Assembly (NCBI GenBank): GCA_019163375.1 | Contig: JAFLKK010000008.1 | Location: 248,001-312,000, forward strand | DNA: 64,000 nucleotides | Origin: Paludibacter sp. | Lineage (GTDB): Bacteria; Bacteroidota; Bacteroidia; Bacteroidales; Paludibacteraceae | Direction: 5' to 3' | Part shown: positions 1-9,016 of the stretch, piece after piece | How positions within the stretch are numbered: position 1 is the stretch's first letter | Layout of the letters: every line of letters starts with the position of its first letter | Notes under the pieces: generated by a model | The model's database searches: none | Told to the model about the DNA's origin: nothing | What the model saw: only the letters and a program-made list of their open reading frames with translations | Translations under genes and position numbers: made by a program

Positions 1-1
1 G

Positions 2-547
2 AATTTCAGAAACGGAAATGAAAAAGCGTTTTCTGATATTTTCAACGGGCATGTTCAAATGTTATTCAGGTACGGTGTAAAATTTATTCAGGATGAAGAA
101 ATGGTGAAGGACTCTATCCAGGAATTATTTATTAAACTTTACAACAACCGCCTGAACCTCGGAACCACGGATAACATCCGCCTATACCTTTTTCGCGCAT
201 TAAAAAATAAATTAATAGATGCGCTCTACTCCCGTAAGGACACAGTTTCACTATCATCCACTATCCTTCCTTTTGAAATTGCCAACCCGGAAGAAGCCGA
301 CAAAGAAGATGACTGGGAGCAAATCGTACAAAAGTCGCGGTTGAAGAAAGGACTACTTGCCCTCACTGCCCGCCAACGCGAAGCCATTTATCTCCGTTAT
401 ACCATGGATATGTCGCTCGAGGAGATTAGTAATTTATTGGAGATGAATTATCAATCGGCCCGAAATTTAATCCATCGCTCGGTAGAAAAACTCCGCAAGG
501 AACTTTTATTAAACCTGGCATTGTTTATTTATTTAGCGTCCAACTAA
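2..547 (+). CDS. ECF-type RNA polymerase sigma factor (5' end outside window)
   Basis: Small sigma-70 family protein of the extracytoplasmic function class. The open frame runs to the left edge of the window. The codons before the first internal ATG (59) read NFRNGNEKAFSDIFNGHVQ, the usual region-2 start of this family, so the true start is outside and at least 181 residues are present. Region 2 (helices around LFIKLYNN and NIRLYLFRALKNKLIDALY) is followed by a region-4 helix-turn-helix (LTARQREAIYLRYTMDMSLEEISNLLEMNYQSARNLI). The next gene is a FecR anti-sigma factor and then a SusC with an STN domain. This is the standard Bacteroidota transmembrane signalling set, in which substrate binding at SusC releases the sigma factor to transcribe the susCD operon. 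The regulatory role is inferred from this context; the family assignment is firm. Confidence 0.92.
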   Translation, partial: NFRNGNEKAFSDIFNGHVQMLFRYGVKFIQDEEMVKDSIQELFIKLYNNRLNLGTTDNIRLYLFRALKNKLIDALYSRKDTVSLSSTILPFEIANPEEADKEDDWEQIVQKSRLKKGLLALTARQREAIYLRYTMDMSLEEISNLLEMNYQSARNLIHRSVEKLRKELLLNLALFIYLASN

Positions 548-642
548 AAAACAAAACATATAAACAATTTAATTCCAATCATTTACCCAAGAGACTAAAC
601 GAATCCAACAATAAAGTGTATTTTTTTGGATAGATTTCTATC

Positions 643-650
643 TAAATTTG
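643..650 (+). promoter_or_regulatory. -7 box TAAATTTG before fecR-like gene
   Basis: Exact match to the Bacteroidota -7 consensus TAnnTTTG, 68 bp before the anti-sigma start. I see no TTG at the ideal 19-bp spacing, so the promoter call is moderate. Confidence 0.45.
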
Positions 651-717
651 AGTACACAATTTTCAAATGACCCGTTACCTCAGTAAACAATAGAACAAAG
701 AAATTTAACCAGACAAG

Positions 718-1926
718 ATGAAGAATTTAGAGACTTACAAAGAATACGAAATTGAACAGTGGCTGGAAGATGCCGACTTTGTTGGTTGGGTAAAAAATCC
801 AACCGGCAATGCAGGAGCATTCTTCACGTCGTTGATGGCTAAAGATACAGCAATAGCGCTGAAAATGGCAGCTGCTATGCAGATTTTGCAGGGAATTGCA
901 AGCAATGAGCCCACATTGAGCAACGAATCCGTTGAACAAATGTGGAGAAATGTAAGCTCAGAAACCGTTGACCGACGCAAAAAACATCGCGGCATAGATG
1001 AATGGATCAGAATCGGGTCGATAGCAGCCAGTATTTTATTGATAATCGGGTTTGGCTCTTATTTTTTGTTCGGACTGAACAATGATATTGACTACAAGAC
1101 AGTTGTTGCCAAAGTATCAGTCGATTCGGTATCTGAAATAAAGTTACTAATGCCTGACAAATCGCAAATAACACTATCGAACAGAGCGGAAGTAATGCTG
1201 AGCAATGAGGGTGAAATAACACTGAAAACGTCGAAAGGCGAGCGCATATCATTGAATATCTCAAAGCTTTCCGAAAAACATTTTGGTCAATTGATAGTAC
1301 CAAAAGGGAAAAGAGCTTCAATGACTTTTGCAGATGGTTCTCGGGTTACGGTTCGTCCGGGCAGCAAAGTAATTTTCCCGACCATGTTTGCCCAAAACGA
1401 GCGCGAAATTTATGTACAGGGCGAAGCTTTTCTAGAAGTATCTAAAAATAAGAAACGCCCGTTTATCGTGAAAACCGAATTGATGGATGTTGAAGTGCTC
1501 GGAACTAGTTTTGATGTTTCGGCCTATCCTGGAGAAAATGAACAATCGGTGGTGTTGGTTAGCGGATCGGTAAAAGTACGATCAGGATCGAGTGACGAAA
1601 CGAAAATCGTTCCAAACCAGCGCTATTCATTTGATAAAACAAGTCAAATGCAATCGGTCAATGAAGTAAATGTGTTCCCATACATCAGTTGGAAAGATGG
1701 CATTCTTTCGTTCAGTAGTGAAAATTTAGGCAATGTATTGAATGAACTAAGCAATTACTATGGCGTTGAGTTCGACTACAAACCTAATGTACTGGATGAA
1801 ATACATATAACCGGAAAACTGGATTTGAACAACAATGTGGATGAAGCTTTAAAAGTGATTGCCACCATCTGCCCGATAGACTATAAACACATGAAAAAAT
1901 CGATAAAAATAGATGTAAAACCTTAA
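718..1926 (+). CDS. FecR-family anti-sigma factor with DUF4974
   Basis: 402-residue inner-membrane anti-sigma factor. The N-terminal cytoplasmic part (about 1-95) would hold the ECF sigma factor. A single membrane segment lies at about 97-120 (IRIGSIAASILLIIGFGSYFLF). The periplasmic FecR domain covers about 190-290 (VPKGKRASMTFADGSRVTVRPGS is cut here to its core, GSRVTVRPGS) and a C-terminal DUF4974 covers about 325-400 (FSSENLGNVLNELSNYYGVEF). DUF4974 contacts the STN domain of the partner TonB-dependent receptor in characterised systems. It sits between the sigma gene and susC in the same direction, so the pair is the local regulator of the glycan locus. Family call is firm; the signal glycan is not known. 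Confidence 0.95.
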   Translation: MKNLETYKEYEIEQWLEDADFVGWVKNPTGNAGAFFTSLMAKDTAIALKMAAAMQILQGIASNEPTLSNESVEQMWRNVSSETVDRRKKHRGIDEWIRIGSIAASILLIIGFGSYFLFGLNNDIDYKTVVAKVSVDSVSEIKLLMPDKSQITLSNRAEVMLSNEGEITLKTSKGERISLNISKLSEKHFGQLIVPKGKRASMTFADGSRVTVRPGSKVIFPTMFAQNEREIYVQGEAFLEVSKNKKRPFIVKTELMDVEVLGTSFDVSAYPGENEQSVVLVSGSVKVRSGSSDETKIVPNQRYSFDKTSQMQSVNEVNVFPYISWKDGILSFSSENLGNVLNELSNYYGVEFDYKPNVLDEIHITGKLDLNNNVDEALKVIATICPIDYKHMKKSIKIDVKP

Positions 1927-2068
1927 ATCCATAAAAATATGCAGAAATGAAAGAATAATACACCGACAAAAAAACCGGGAAATATTGAGACTATTCCCCG
2001 GTAGTGACTTTGAAAAACAAGTCTAAAACAAGTAATCTTATGTTATTTATCAAAATCGATGTAAAAAT

Positions 2069-5000
2069 ATGAAAAATAATGCTTCTCCACACATGGATAC
2101 AGCAAGAATCTATCATTCGTTACGAATTTTTAGTATTCTAATTTCCATTTTTCTTTTTGCCGGAATCATTTCCGCAAAACCGGCTGTACCCTACAGCCAA
2201 CAAACCCGTATTTCTCTCACAATTAAGAACAAAGACATCAAAGACGTTTTTCGTGAAATAGAGAAAAAGAGTCAATTCATTTTCATTTTCAACGACAATG
2301 TAATCGATTCAAAAAAGAAAGTAAGTATCAGTGTCAAAAATGAAACAGTTGATTCTATTCTGAAAAAATTATTGGAAGGAACTGATATTAGTTACAAGTT
2401 CAGCGATCGTCAAATCATCGTATTCAATTCGAAAAGCGAAAAAAAGGAAAATGGCAGGGTCGATAATCCGGCACCGACATCTGTCAATGGAATTGTAACA
2501 GACGAAACAAATCAACCCTTGGCCGGAGTTACAGTCATTGTAAAAGGTACCGGAACAGGTACAGTTTCTGACATAAACGGTCAGTTTTCGCTCAAAATAC
2601 CACAATCGGATGCAACATTGACCTTCTCATTTATTGGTTACAAACCTCAAACAAGTAAAGCCTCGAAAGAAACTCTAAAAATTGTGCTTGCCGAAGATGC
2701 CCGATTAATGGACGAGGTGGTAGTTATCGGGTATGGAGTACAGAAAAAAAGCGACTTAACTGGTGCTATATCCTCATTAAAAGAAAGAGACTTCAACAAA
2801 GGCGTAGTAACCTCTCCTACCGATTTAATACAGGGCAGAATACCCGGTGTGAACATAACTACTAACGGAGGTGAGCCCGGCGCAGGCGTATCTGTTCGTA
2901 TCCGCGGAGCTAACTCTATCCGTTCCGGTCAGGAACCCTTGTATGTAGTTGATGGTATCCCATTAGACATTACCGATGTGCAACCATCAGGAGCTTCAAC
3001 CGCTGGGGTTGGTTCCAGTTCGGCTAAAAATCCGTTGAACTTCCTCAATCCTGATGATATAGAATCTATCGATGCTTTAAAAGATGCTTCCGCAACAGCA
3101 ATTTACGGTTCACGTGGAGCAAACGGTGTGGTGATTGTTACTACTAAAAAAGGAAAAGAAGGAAAAAGCAAAGTTTCGTATTCAGGCTATGCCGGAATCT
3201 CTGAATTACCTTCGAAATATCCTGTTTTAAATGCAAGTCAGTACAATGCTGCACGCGCTACACTTGGATTGGCAGCTGCCGACCTTGGCTCAAACACCGA
3301 CTGGCAAGACCAAATCTTTCGTACGGCATACTCACAAAACCATAGTTTATCGCTGAGCGGTGGAAATAAAAGTTCCAACTATCGTGCTTCGTTGAACTAC
3401 ATGAATCAGGATGGTATCATTTTGAAAACCGGTTTAAAAAAATACTCCGGACGTTTGAATGTATCAACCAAAGCATTGAACGACAGATTGACCATTGATG
3501 CAGGCTTAACTGCTGCGCGCACTAACGACCAACGAGCTCCCCTTGGTGAAAGCGGTGGTATTGAAGGTGATTTATTACTTTCGGCGCTTAAACTAAATCC
3601 AACCTATCCGGTTTACAATGCCAACGGAACCTACTATCAGGTTTCTGATCAAGTTCGTAATCCGGTTGCTATGATTAATCTCACAAATGACAATACCCAA
3701 ACTGATCGTATATTAGGTAACCTGACGGCTACATTGAACATCACGAAAGGGTTAAACTACAAAGTAAATATGTCGGTAGATCAAACAAAAGCAACCCGTA
3801 AAGTAACTCAGGATGCTCAGTTATCGTACGTTACCGATAAAGGAACTGCAACAATCAATAACGTTGAACTCGGAAATGCATTAATAGAAAACTATCTGAC
3901 GTACGATTTTAAACTTAGTGATGCACATAAATTCAGTGTACTTGCAGGACAATCCTACCAAAAATTCAGAATATATTCATACGGTATGACCGAAACCGGT
4001 TTTGCAAAAAGTGAGATTGATAATTTGAACGAATTGGCATTGGGTAAAAGCACGCAAGTGGTTGTTTCATCGGATATAACAATTAACGAATTACAATCTT
4101 TCTTTGGTCGTTTAAATTATAATTTGCTGGATAGATACCTGTTCACCGCAAATTTCCGTGCGGATGGCTCTACCAAGTTCGGAAAAAACAACAAGTATGG
4201 ATATTTTCCTTCAGCGGCAGTAGCATGGCGCATGTCGGAGGAGAATTTTATCAAACAGATGAATGTGTTCAGCAATTTGAAAATGCGATTAGGTGCCGGT
4301 ATTACCGGTAATCAGGAAATCATGTCAAAAATATCACAAGAATCACTCGGTACAGTTACCGGTGCGGTACTGAATGGTGGATCGACTATAACTCCCGGAT
4401 ATACTCTCGTAAGAACTCCAAATCCGGACATTAAATGGGAAAAAACCACCCAATACAACTGGGGAGTTGACTTTGGTGTGTTGAAAGGCAGACTCAGCGG
4501 AACTGTAGATTTATTTTATAAAAATACTACTGATGTACAAATGTATACAGCTGCAGCTATGCCTACCCCATCGGCTATGGTATGGACAAACAAGGACTTG
4601 AATATTATAAACAAAGGGATTGAAATTGCATTGAATACAGTTATCATTGACACCAAAGACATTAACTGGTCGGCAAATATCAACTTCTCTAAAATTGACA
4701 ACAAAGTAAAAAACATGGATATTTCTAAAATACCAACCGGTTACCCAAGTGGCCCGGGTATTACCGGAACGCCATCACAATACATTGTAAACAACGAATC
4801 GCTCGGTACTTTTTGGGGTAAAACTTTCCTGGGTTTTGACTCAGCCGGTAAAAGCATTTTTGCTAAAGATGCCAATGGAGTCGATATAGAAGGTGTAATT
4901 GGAAATGCATTACCAAATTTCACATATAACTTTGGTACCAACATAACCTGGAAACAATTTGATTTAGGTCTGAACTTTAATGGTGTGCAAGGCAATGATG

Positions 5001-5380
5001 TTTACAACAACTTGGCGAATATCATTGATCAAATGACCATGTTTGGGAGCGGTTGGAACACAACAGCCACCGCAGTAGCTTCGGGTGAAGCAACAAGTAA
5101 TGTGCTGAACTATTCGAGCCGCTTTATCGAAGATGGCTCCTACCTACGGTTGTCAAACGCAACACTGGGATACACCGTTAAACTGGCAAGTCAAAAGTAT
5201 ATCAATCGTTTAAGATTATACGTTTCTGGAACGAACTTACTTACATTCACCAACTACACAGGATACGATCCTGAGGTAAATGCCACTCGTTACACGAATG
5301 GAGTACCTGCAATGGGTATTGGTTGGACAAGTTATCCGAAAGCAAGAACTTTCACAGTTGGGGTTAACTTAGAGTTATAA
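2069..5380 (+). CDS. SusC/RagA-family TonB-linked outer-membrane receptor with STN domain
   Basis: 1103-residue TonB-dependent transporter of the SusC class. An N-terminal signal segment lies around 18-36. An STN domain follows at about 45-100 (ISLTIKNKDIKDVFREIEKK), the part that signals to FecR anti-sigma factors. Next are a carboxypeptidase-D-regulatory-like domain at about 138-215 (VNGIVTDETNQPLAGVTVIV), the signature DEVVVIGYGVQKKSDLTGAI, a plug domain, and a long beta-barrel ending in a typical aromatic/Leu strand (FTVGVNLEL). It imports oligosaccharides together with the SusD lipoprotein encoded 20 bp downstream. The neighbouring GH13 and GH65 enzymes point to alpha-glucans or alpha-glucosides as cargo (inference). 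Presence of an STN domain and an upstream sigma/FecR pair is internally consistent. Confidence 0.96.
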   Translation: MKNNASPHMDTARIYHSLRIFSILISIFLFAGIISAKPAVPYSQQTRISLTIKNKDIKDVFREIEKKSQFIFIFNDNVIDSKKKVSISVKNETVDSILKKLLEGTDISYKFSDRQIIVFNSKSEKKENGRVDNPAPTSVNGIVTDETNQPLAGVTVIVKGTGTGTVSDINGQFSLKIPQSDATLTFSFIGYKPQTSKASKETLKIVLAEDARLMDEVVVIGYGVQKKSDLTGAISSLKERDFNKGVVTSPTDLIQGRIPGVNITTNGGEPGAGVSVRIRGANSIRSGQEPLYVVDGIPLDITDVQPSGASTAGVGSSSAKNPLNFLNPDDIESIDALKDASATAIYGSRGANGVVIVTTKKGKEGKSKVSYSGYAGISELPSKYPVLNASQYNAARATLGLAAADLGSNTDWQDQIFRTAYSQNHSLSLSGGNKSSNYRASLNYMNQDGIILKTGLKKYSGRLNVSTKALNDRLTIDAGLTAARTNDQRAPLGESGGIEGDLLLSALKLNPTYPVYNANGTYYQVSDQVRNPVAMINLTNDNTQTDRILGNLTATLNITKGLNYKVNMSVDQTKATRKVTQDAQLSYVTDKGTATINNVELGNALIENYLTYDFKLSDAHKFSVLAGQSYQKFRIYSYGMTETGFAKSEIDNLNELALGKSTQVVVSSDITINELQSFFGRLNYNLLDRYLFTANFRADGSTKFGKNNKYGYFPSAAVAWRMSEENFIKQMNVFSNLKMRLGAGITGNQEIMSKISQESLGTVTGAVLNGGSTITPGYTLVRTPNPDIKWEKTTQYNWGVDFGVLKGRLSGTVDLFYKNTTDVQMYTAAAMPTPSAMVWTNKDLNIINKGIEIALNTVIIDTKDINWSANINFSKIDNKVKNMDISKIPTGYPSGPGITGTPSQYIVNNESLGTFWGKTFLGFDSAGKSIFAKDANGVDIEGVIGNALPNFTYNFGTNITWKQFDLGLNFNGVQGNDVYNNLANIIDQMTMFGSGWNTTATAVASGEATSNVLNYSSRFIEDGSYLRLSNATLGYTVKLASQKYINRLRLYVSGTNLLTFTNYTGYDPEVNATRYTNGVPAMGIGWTSYPKARTFTVGVNLEL

Positions 5381-5400
5381 ACTATTAATGAGATAATTGT

Positions 5401-6981
5401 ATGAAAAAAATTAATATATTTCTAGCCTTTCTTTTATTGGGGACTACAGCCTGTACGGATTTGAAAGAAGAAGTTTTAGACGAAGTGAATGGTTCGGCCA
5501 TAGTTGCCGACTCAACGAATGTAGAAATGCTGGTAGCTCCAACCTATGCCTTTCTTCGCGACTTACAAAGTCGGGGTGCCGGTTGGTTAGCACAGGAAAC
5601 ATGTACCGACGAGGTGGTATTCCCAACACGTGGTGCCAACTGGAACAGTGCAGATTACCGCACCATTTTCACGCATGATTATACTGCTTCCAACTCATAT
5701 ATCAAAAACACATGGAATAGCTACCTGATTGGATTTGCGCGTTGCAACGTGGCTTTGTTCTATATGCAAAAACTTCCGCAAACGGATAAAGTGAAACAAT
5801 ATATCACTGAAGTTCGCTTTATCCGGACTCTGACAATGTACCAACTGAACGATTGTTTTGGTCAGATGCCTTTCCGCGAATCGAGTGACTACGATTATGC
5901 TAAAAAGCCACAGTACATGAACCGTGCGCAAATAGTAGAACGAATGGTTTCTGAGTTGAATGAAATTATTCCAACAATGAAGGTGAAGGGGGCAGTTCCC
6001 TACGGTCGCGTTACCAAAGCGGCTGCTCAACTTCTTCTAGCCAAAATTTATCTGAATTATCAGGTTTATACGGGTACAGCACCGGCTTTCACCGACGGAA
6101 CCGGCAAATGGGCCGAAACCATTGGTTTGTGCGACGATATCATCGCCGGCAAATCGGGTAGTTATGCATTGGCGGATGATTTCTGGAAACTTTATTTATC
6201 AGATAATGCAACTTATTCTGATCAGACCGAAACAATTTTACCGATTATCTACGATTCAAAAATTGGAATAGGTGGAATTCCATGGGTAAATATGACGTTG
6301 GATTATAATCAGGCCTTTGGAACGTATCTTACTTCTAACTTATGGGCGGGTTGTTGTACCACTCCAACCTTCTTCAATACATGGACCCAAACCGATCCAC
6401 GTTTCAGTGACAACAGGCTTAAAAGTTCAACGGGGTTCAACTTAGGCTTTCTCATTGGGCAACAATACAGTCCGGCCGGGATTGCATTAAAAACGAAAGA
6501 TGGTGGTCGTCCGTTAATTTTCACAGCCGATTTCAGCAACAGCAATTCGCTGGAAGAACAAGGAATACGTGTAGTTAAATATGCTCCTAACCCGACAACA
6601 GCTTATCCGGGTGCAAGTGAGAATGACTTTCAATACTACCGTCTGACTGATGCGTACCTGATGCGTGCTGAAGCTAAGTTCCGAAACAATGATGTGAATG
6701 GTGCATTGACAGATATCAACACTATTCGTGTAAAACGTGGGGTTGCAGCTTACGCATTGAGCGAATTGACTCTGGATAAAATTCTGAACGAACGTGGTTA
6801 CGAGTTCTATTGGGACAATTGCCGTCGAAATGACTTAATTCGTTTCAACAAATATTGCGATGCCCGTTACGAAAAAACAACCGTAACTCCTGCTTATAAA
6901 ATTTTGTTCCCTATTCCACTGACAGCTTATGATGCTGACAGAAATATGGTTCAAAACCCTGGCTACCCGGTTTTCCATTAA
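5401..6981 (+). CDS. SusD/RagB-family glycan-binding lipoprotein
   Basis: 526-residue outer-membrane lipoprotein that caps the SusC barrel and binds the oligosaccharide. The N-terminus MKKINIFLAFLLLGTTAC is a lipoprotein signal with the lipobox Cys at residue 18. The SusD helical repeats and the C-terminal motif typical of the family are visible (YYRLTDAYLMRAEAKFRNND, ILNERGYEFYWDNCRRNDLI). It begins 20 bp after susC and is clearly in the same operon. The family is certain; ligand identity is inferred from the neighbouring alpha-glucosidases. Confidence 0.96.
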   Translation: MKKINIFLAFLLLGTTACTDLKEEVLDEVNGSAIVADSTNVEMLVAPTYAFLRDLQSRGAGWLAQETCTDEVVFPTRGANWNSADYRTIFTHDYTASNSYIKNTWNSYLIGFARCNVALFYMQKLPQTDKVKQYITEVRFIRTLTMYQLNDCFGQMPFRESSDYDYAKKPQYMNRAQIVERMVSELNEIIPTMKVKGAVPYGRVTKAAAQLLLAKIYLNYQVYTGTAPAFTDGTGKWAETIGLCDDIIAGKSGSYALADDFWKLYLSDNATYSDQTETILPIIYDSKIGIGGIPWVNMTLDYNQAFGTYLTSNLWAGCCTTPTFFNTWTQTDPRFSDNRLKSSTGFNLGFLIGQQYSPAGIALKTKDGGRPLIFTADFSNSNSLEEQGIRVVKYAPNPTTAYPGASENDFQYYRLTDAYLMRAEAKFRNNDVNGALTDINTIRVKRGVAAYALSELTLDKILNERGYEFYWDNCRRNDLIRFNKYCDARYEKTTVTPAYKILFPIPLTAYDADRNMVQNPGYPVFH

Positions 6982-7006
6982 TTTTTAGTCGCACTTAATT
7001 CTATAG

Positions 7007-7032
7007 GTAAGGGAGATTGGTTTCTCCCTTAC
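7007..7032 (+). promoter_or_regulatory. Intercistronic hairpin between susD and GH13 gene
   Basis: A perfect 10-bp stem, GTAAGGGAGA (7007-7016) with TCTCCCTTAC (7023-7032), and a 6-nt loop. No U-tract follows, so it is not a classical terminator. It could protect the susCD message 3' end or reduce read-through into the hydrolase genes. A possible ATG at 7017 lies in the loop, which argues against it being the GH13 start. Confidence 0.55.
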
Positions 7033-7085
7033 TAGCTAAACTATTGCCTTTATTTACCTACAATCCACAATTTATATTCTCCACA

Positions 7086-8756
7086 ATGAGACTAAAACAC
7101 ACAGTACTATTATTCCTTTTGTTGCCACTAAGCATTTGGGCAAGTTCCTTCAAACCGACTCCAGCCTGGCTAAAAACAGCGGCGTTTTACCAGATATACC
7201 CACAAAGTTTCAAGGATACGGATGGGGATGGTATTGGCGACATTAACGGTATTATTTCAAAACTCGATTATCTGAAATGGCTGGGAATTGATGCCATCTG
7301 GTTGAATCCTTGTTTTGAATCTTCGTATCAGGATGCCGGTTATGATGTTACCGATTTCTATCGTGTAGCAAAACGATACGGAACCAACGCAGATTTGAAG
7401 CGATTATTCGGAGAAGCACATAAACGTAAAATGAGAGTTTGCCTTGACTTGGTAGCCGGACATACTTCTATCGATCATCCCTGGTTTAAGGCTTCTCAAT
7501 CGGAAACACGCAATGAATTATCCGACCGGTACATTTGGACCAACGATTCTACAATAAAGCCCGAAAGACATATATCTGGAAAGTTTGAACGAAACGGGAC
7601 GTACCGAAAAAACTTTTTTGACTGTCAACCGGCATTGAATTATGGTTTCGGTGTTTCTGACCCAACGCAACCCTGGCAATTACCCGTAAGTGCCGAAGGA
7701 CCGCAAAAAACCAGAAAAGAATTGATAAACATCATGGATTTCTGGATGACCATGGGTTGTGATGGTTTCAGGGTGGATATGGCTCCTTCTTTAATAAAAA
7801 ATGATCCGGAACGAGTGGAAACCAATAAATTGTGGGCCGAAATCCGAAATCATTTTCAGGCTAAATTTCCCGAAGGAATTCTTATTGCAGAATGGGGAAA
7901 TCCTGCAAGGGCTATCAAGGCCGGTTTTATGATGGATTTCATTATTCATTTAGGTAATAACGGTTATAGCTCTTTGTTTTTCAATAAAGTAGGCACCTAC
8001 CGCCACGACACATGCTATTTTAGTTTCGAAGGAAATGGAACTCCAACCAAATTTGTTGACTATTACCTGGAGCAGCTAAAAAATGTGGGTGATAGTGGTT
8101 ACCTGTGCGTACCAACAGCCAATCACGATTTTCAACGCCCCAATTGCGGGACACGAAATGATGATGCACAATTGAGAACTGTTTCGGCCTTTTTGATGAC
8201 CATTCCCGGTGTGCCACTGTTTTATTACGGTGATGAAATAGGAATGAAATTCATAGATGGATTACCTAATAAAGAAGGTAGTTTATTGAGCAAAGGTAAC
8301 CGGGCCGGATCGCGAACCCCGATGCAATGGGATGCCTCTGAAGGTGCCGGATTTTCAACAGCCGGTCAGGACAAATTCTATTTACCAATCGACGATTCGG
8401 CATATCGTCCCAATGTTGAAACACAAATGGAAAATCCAACATCGTTACTACATTTTAACCGTCGTTTATTGCATTTAAGAAAACAGTATCCGGCATTAGG
8501 AACACGCGGTGGCATCCGTTTTTTGTATGCCGAAGCCAACAAATATCCGCTTGTTTACGAACGTACGGCTAATGGACAACGATTTATAATCGTCATTAAT
8601 CCTTCGGGGAAAGCAGTGAAAGCAGAATGCTCCTTTTCAGGAATGGCTAATGGGCTTAAACCTGTTTTGGCTGACAGAACTTCACTAAAATTGGGAAAAG
8701 ACAAACTGCATATAAATGCAGATGGAGTTTCATATGGAATATTTATGGTTAATTAA
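7086..8756 (+). CDS. GH13 alpha-amylase-family glycoside hydrolase, exported
   Basis: 556-residue glycoside hydrolase of the alpha-amylase family. The start at 7086 gives a clean signal peptide (MRLKHTVLLFLLLPLSIWASS); an earlier ATG at 7017 lies inside a hairpin. The TIM-barrel opens with FYQIYPQSFKDTDGDGIGDI. Catalytic residues are in place: region I D121-H126, nucleophile D231 in GFRVDMA, acid/base E269 in IAEWGNP, and transition-state D348 in ANHDF. The QIYPQSF opening and IGDINGI segment resemble oligo-1,6-glucosidase/trehalose-synthase-type GH13 subfamilies rather than classical endo-amylase. It acts on alpha-glucosides in the periplasm or at the surface, beside SusCD. Exact bond specificity cannot be read from sequence. 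Confidence 0.9.
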   Translation: MRLKHTVLLFLLLPLSIWASSFKPTPAWLKTAAFYQIYPQSFKDTDGDGIGDINGIISKLDYLKWLGIDAIWLNPCFESSYQDAGYDVTDFYRVAKRYGTNADLKRLFGEAHKRKMRVCLDLVAGHTSIDHPWFKASQSETRNELSDRYIWTNDSTIKPERHISGKFERNGTYRKNFFDCQPALNYGFGVSDPTQPWQLPVSAEGPQKTRKELINIMDFWMTMGCDGFRVDMAPSLIKNDPERVETNKLWAEIRNHFQAKFPEGILIAEWGNPARAIKAGFMMDFIIHLGNNGYSSLFFNKVGTYRHDTCYFSFEGNGTPTKFVDYYLEQLKNVGDSGYLCVPTANHDFQRPNCGTRNDDAQLRTVSAFLMTIPGVPLFYYGDEIGMKFIDGLPNKEGSLLSKGNRAGSRTPMQWDASEGAGFSTAGQDKFYLPIDDSAYRPNVETQMENPTSLLHFNRRLLHLRKQYPALGTRGGIRFLYAEANKYPLVYERTANGQRFIIVINPSGKAVKAECSFSGMANGLKPVLADRTSLKLGKDKLHINADGVSYGIFMVN

Positions 8757-9016
8757 TAATTGTTTTGAGGTTGTAATTTTGAGGTTTTTTTAGATTGTGT
8801 TGTTTGTTTATAATTTTTATTGAGAAAATAACTCTGTTGAATAAAGTGGTTAATAATTATACGATTAATTAATTAGATTTAGCCGTTGAACTAAGATAGT
8901 TGTAAATGATTTTGATAATCATTTTATTCGATAGAGTTATTTTAAATTTTCCGTTTTCTTTTACAATAAAACTAAGGTATTATATTTCCGGCAGACGAAG
9001 CTGCCAACATGTCAAA

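Noticed and set aside
7017-7085. Upstream start for the GH13 gene
   Set aside because: The ATG at 7017 lies in a hairpin loop, and starting at 7086 gives a normal signal peptide.
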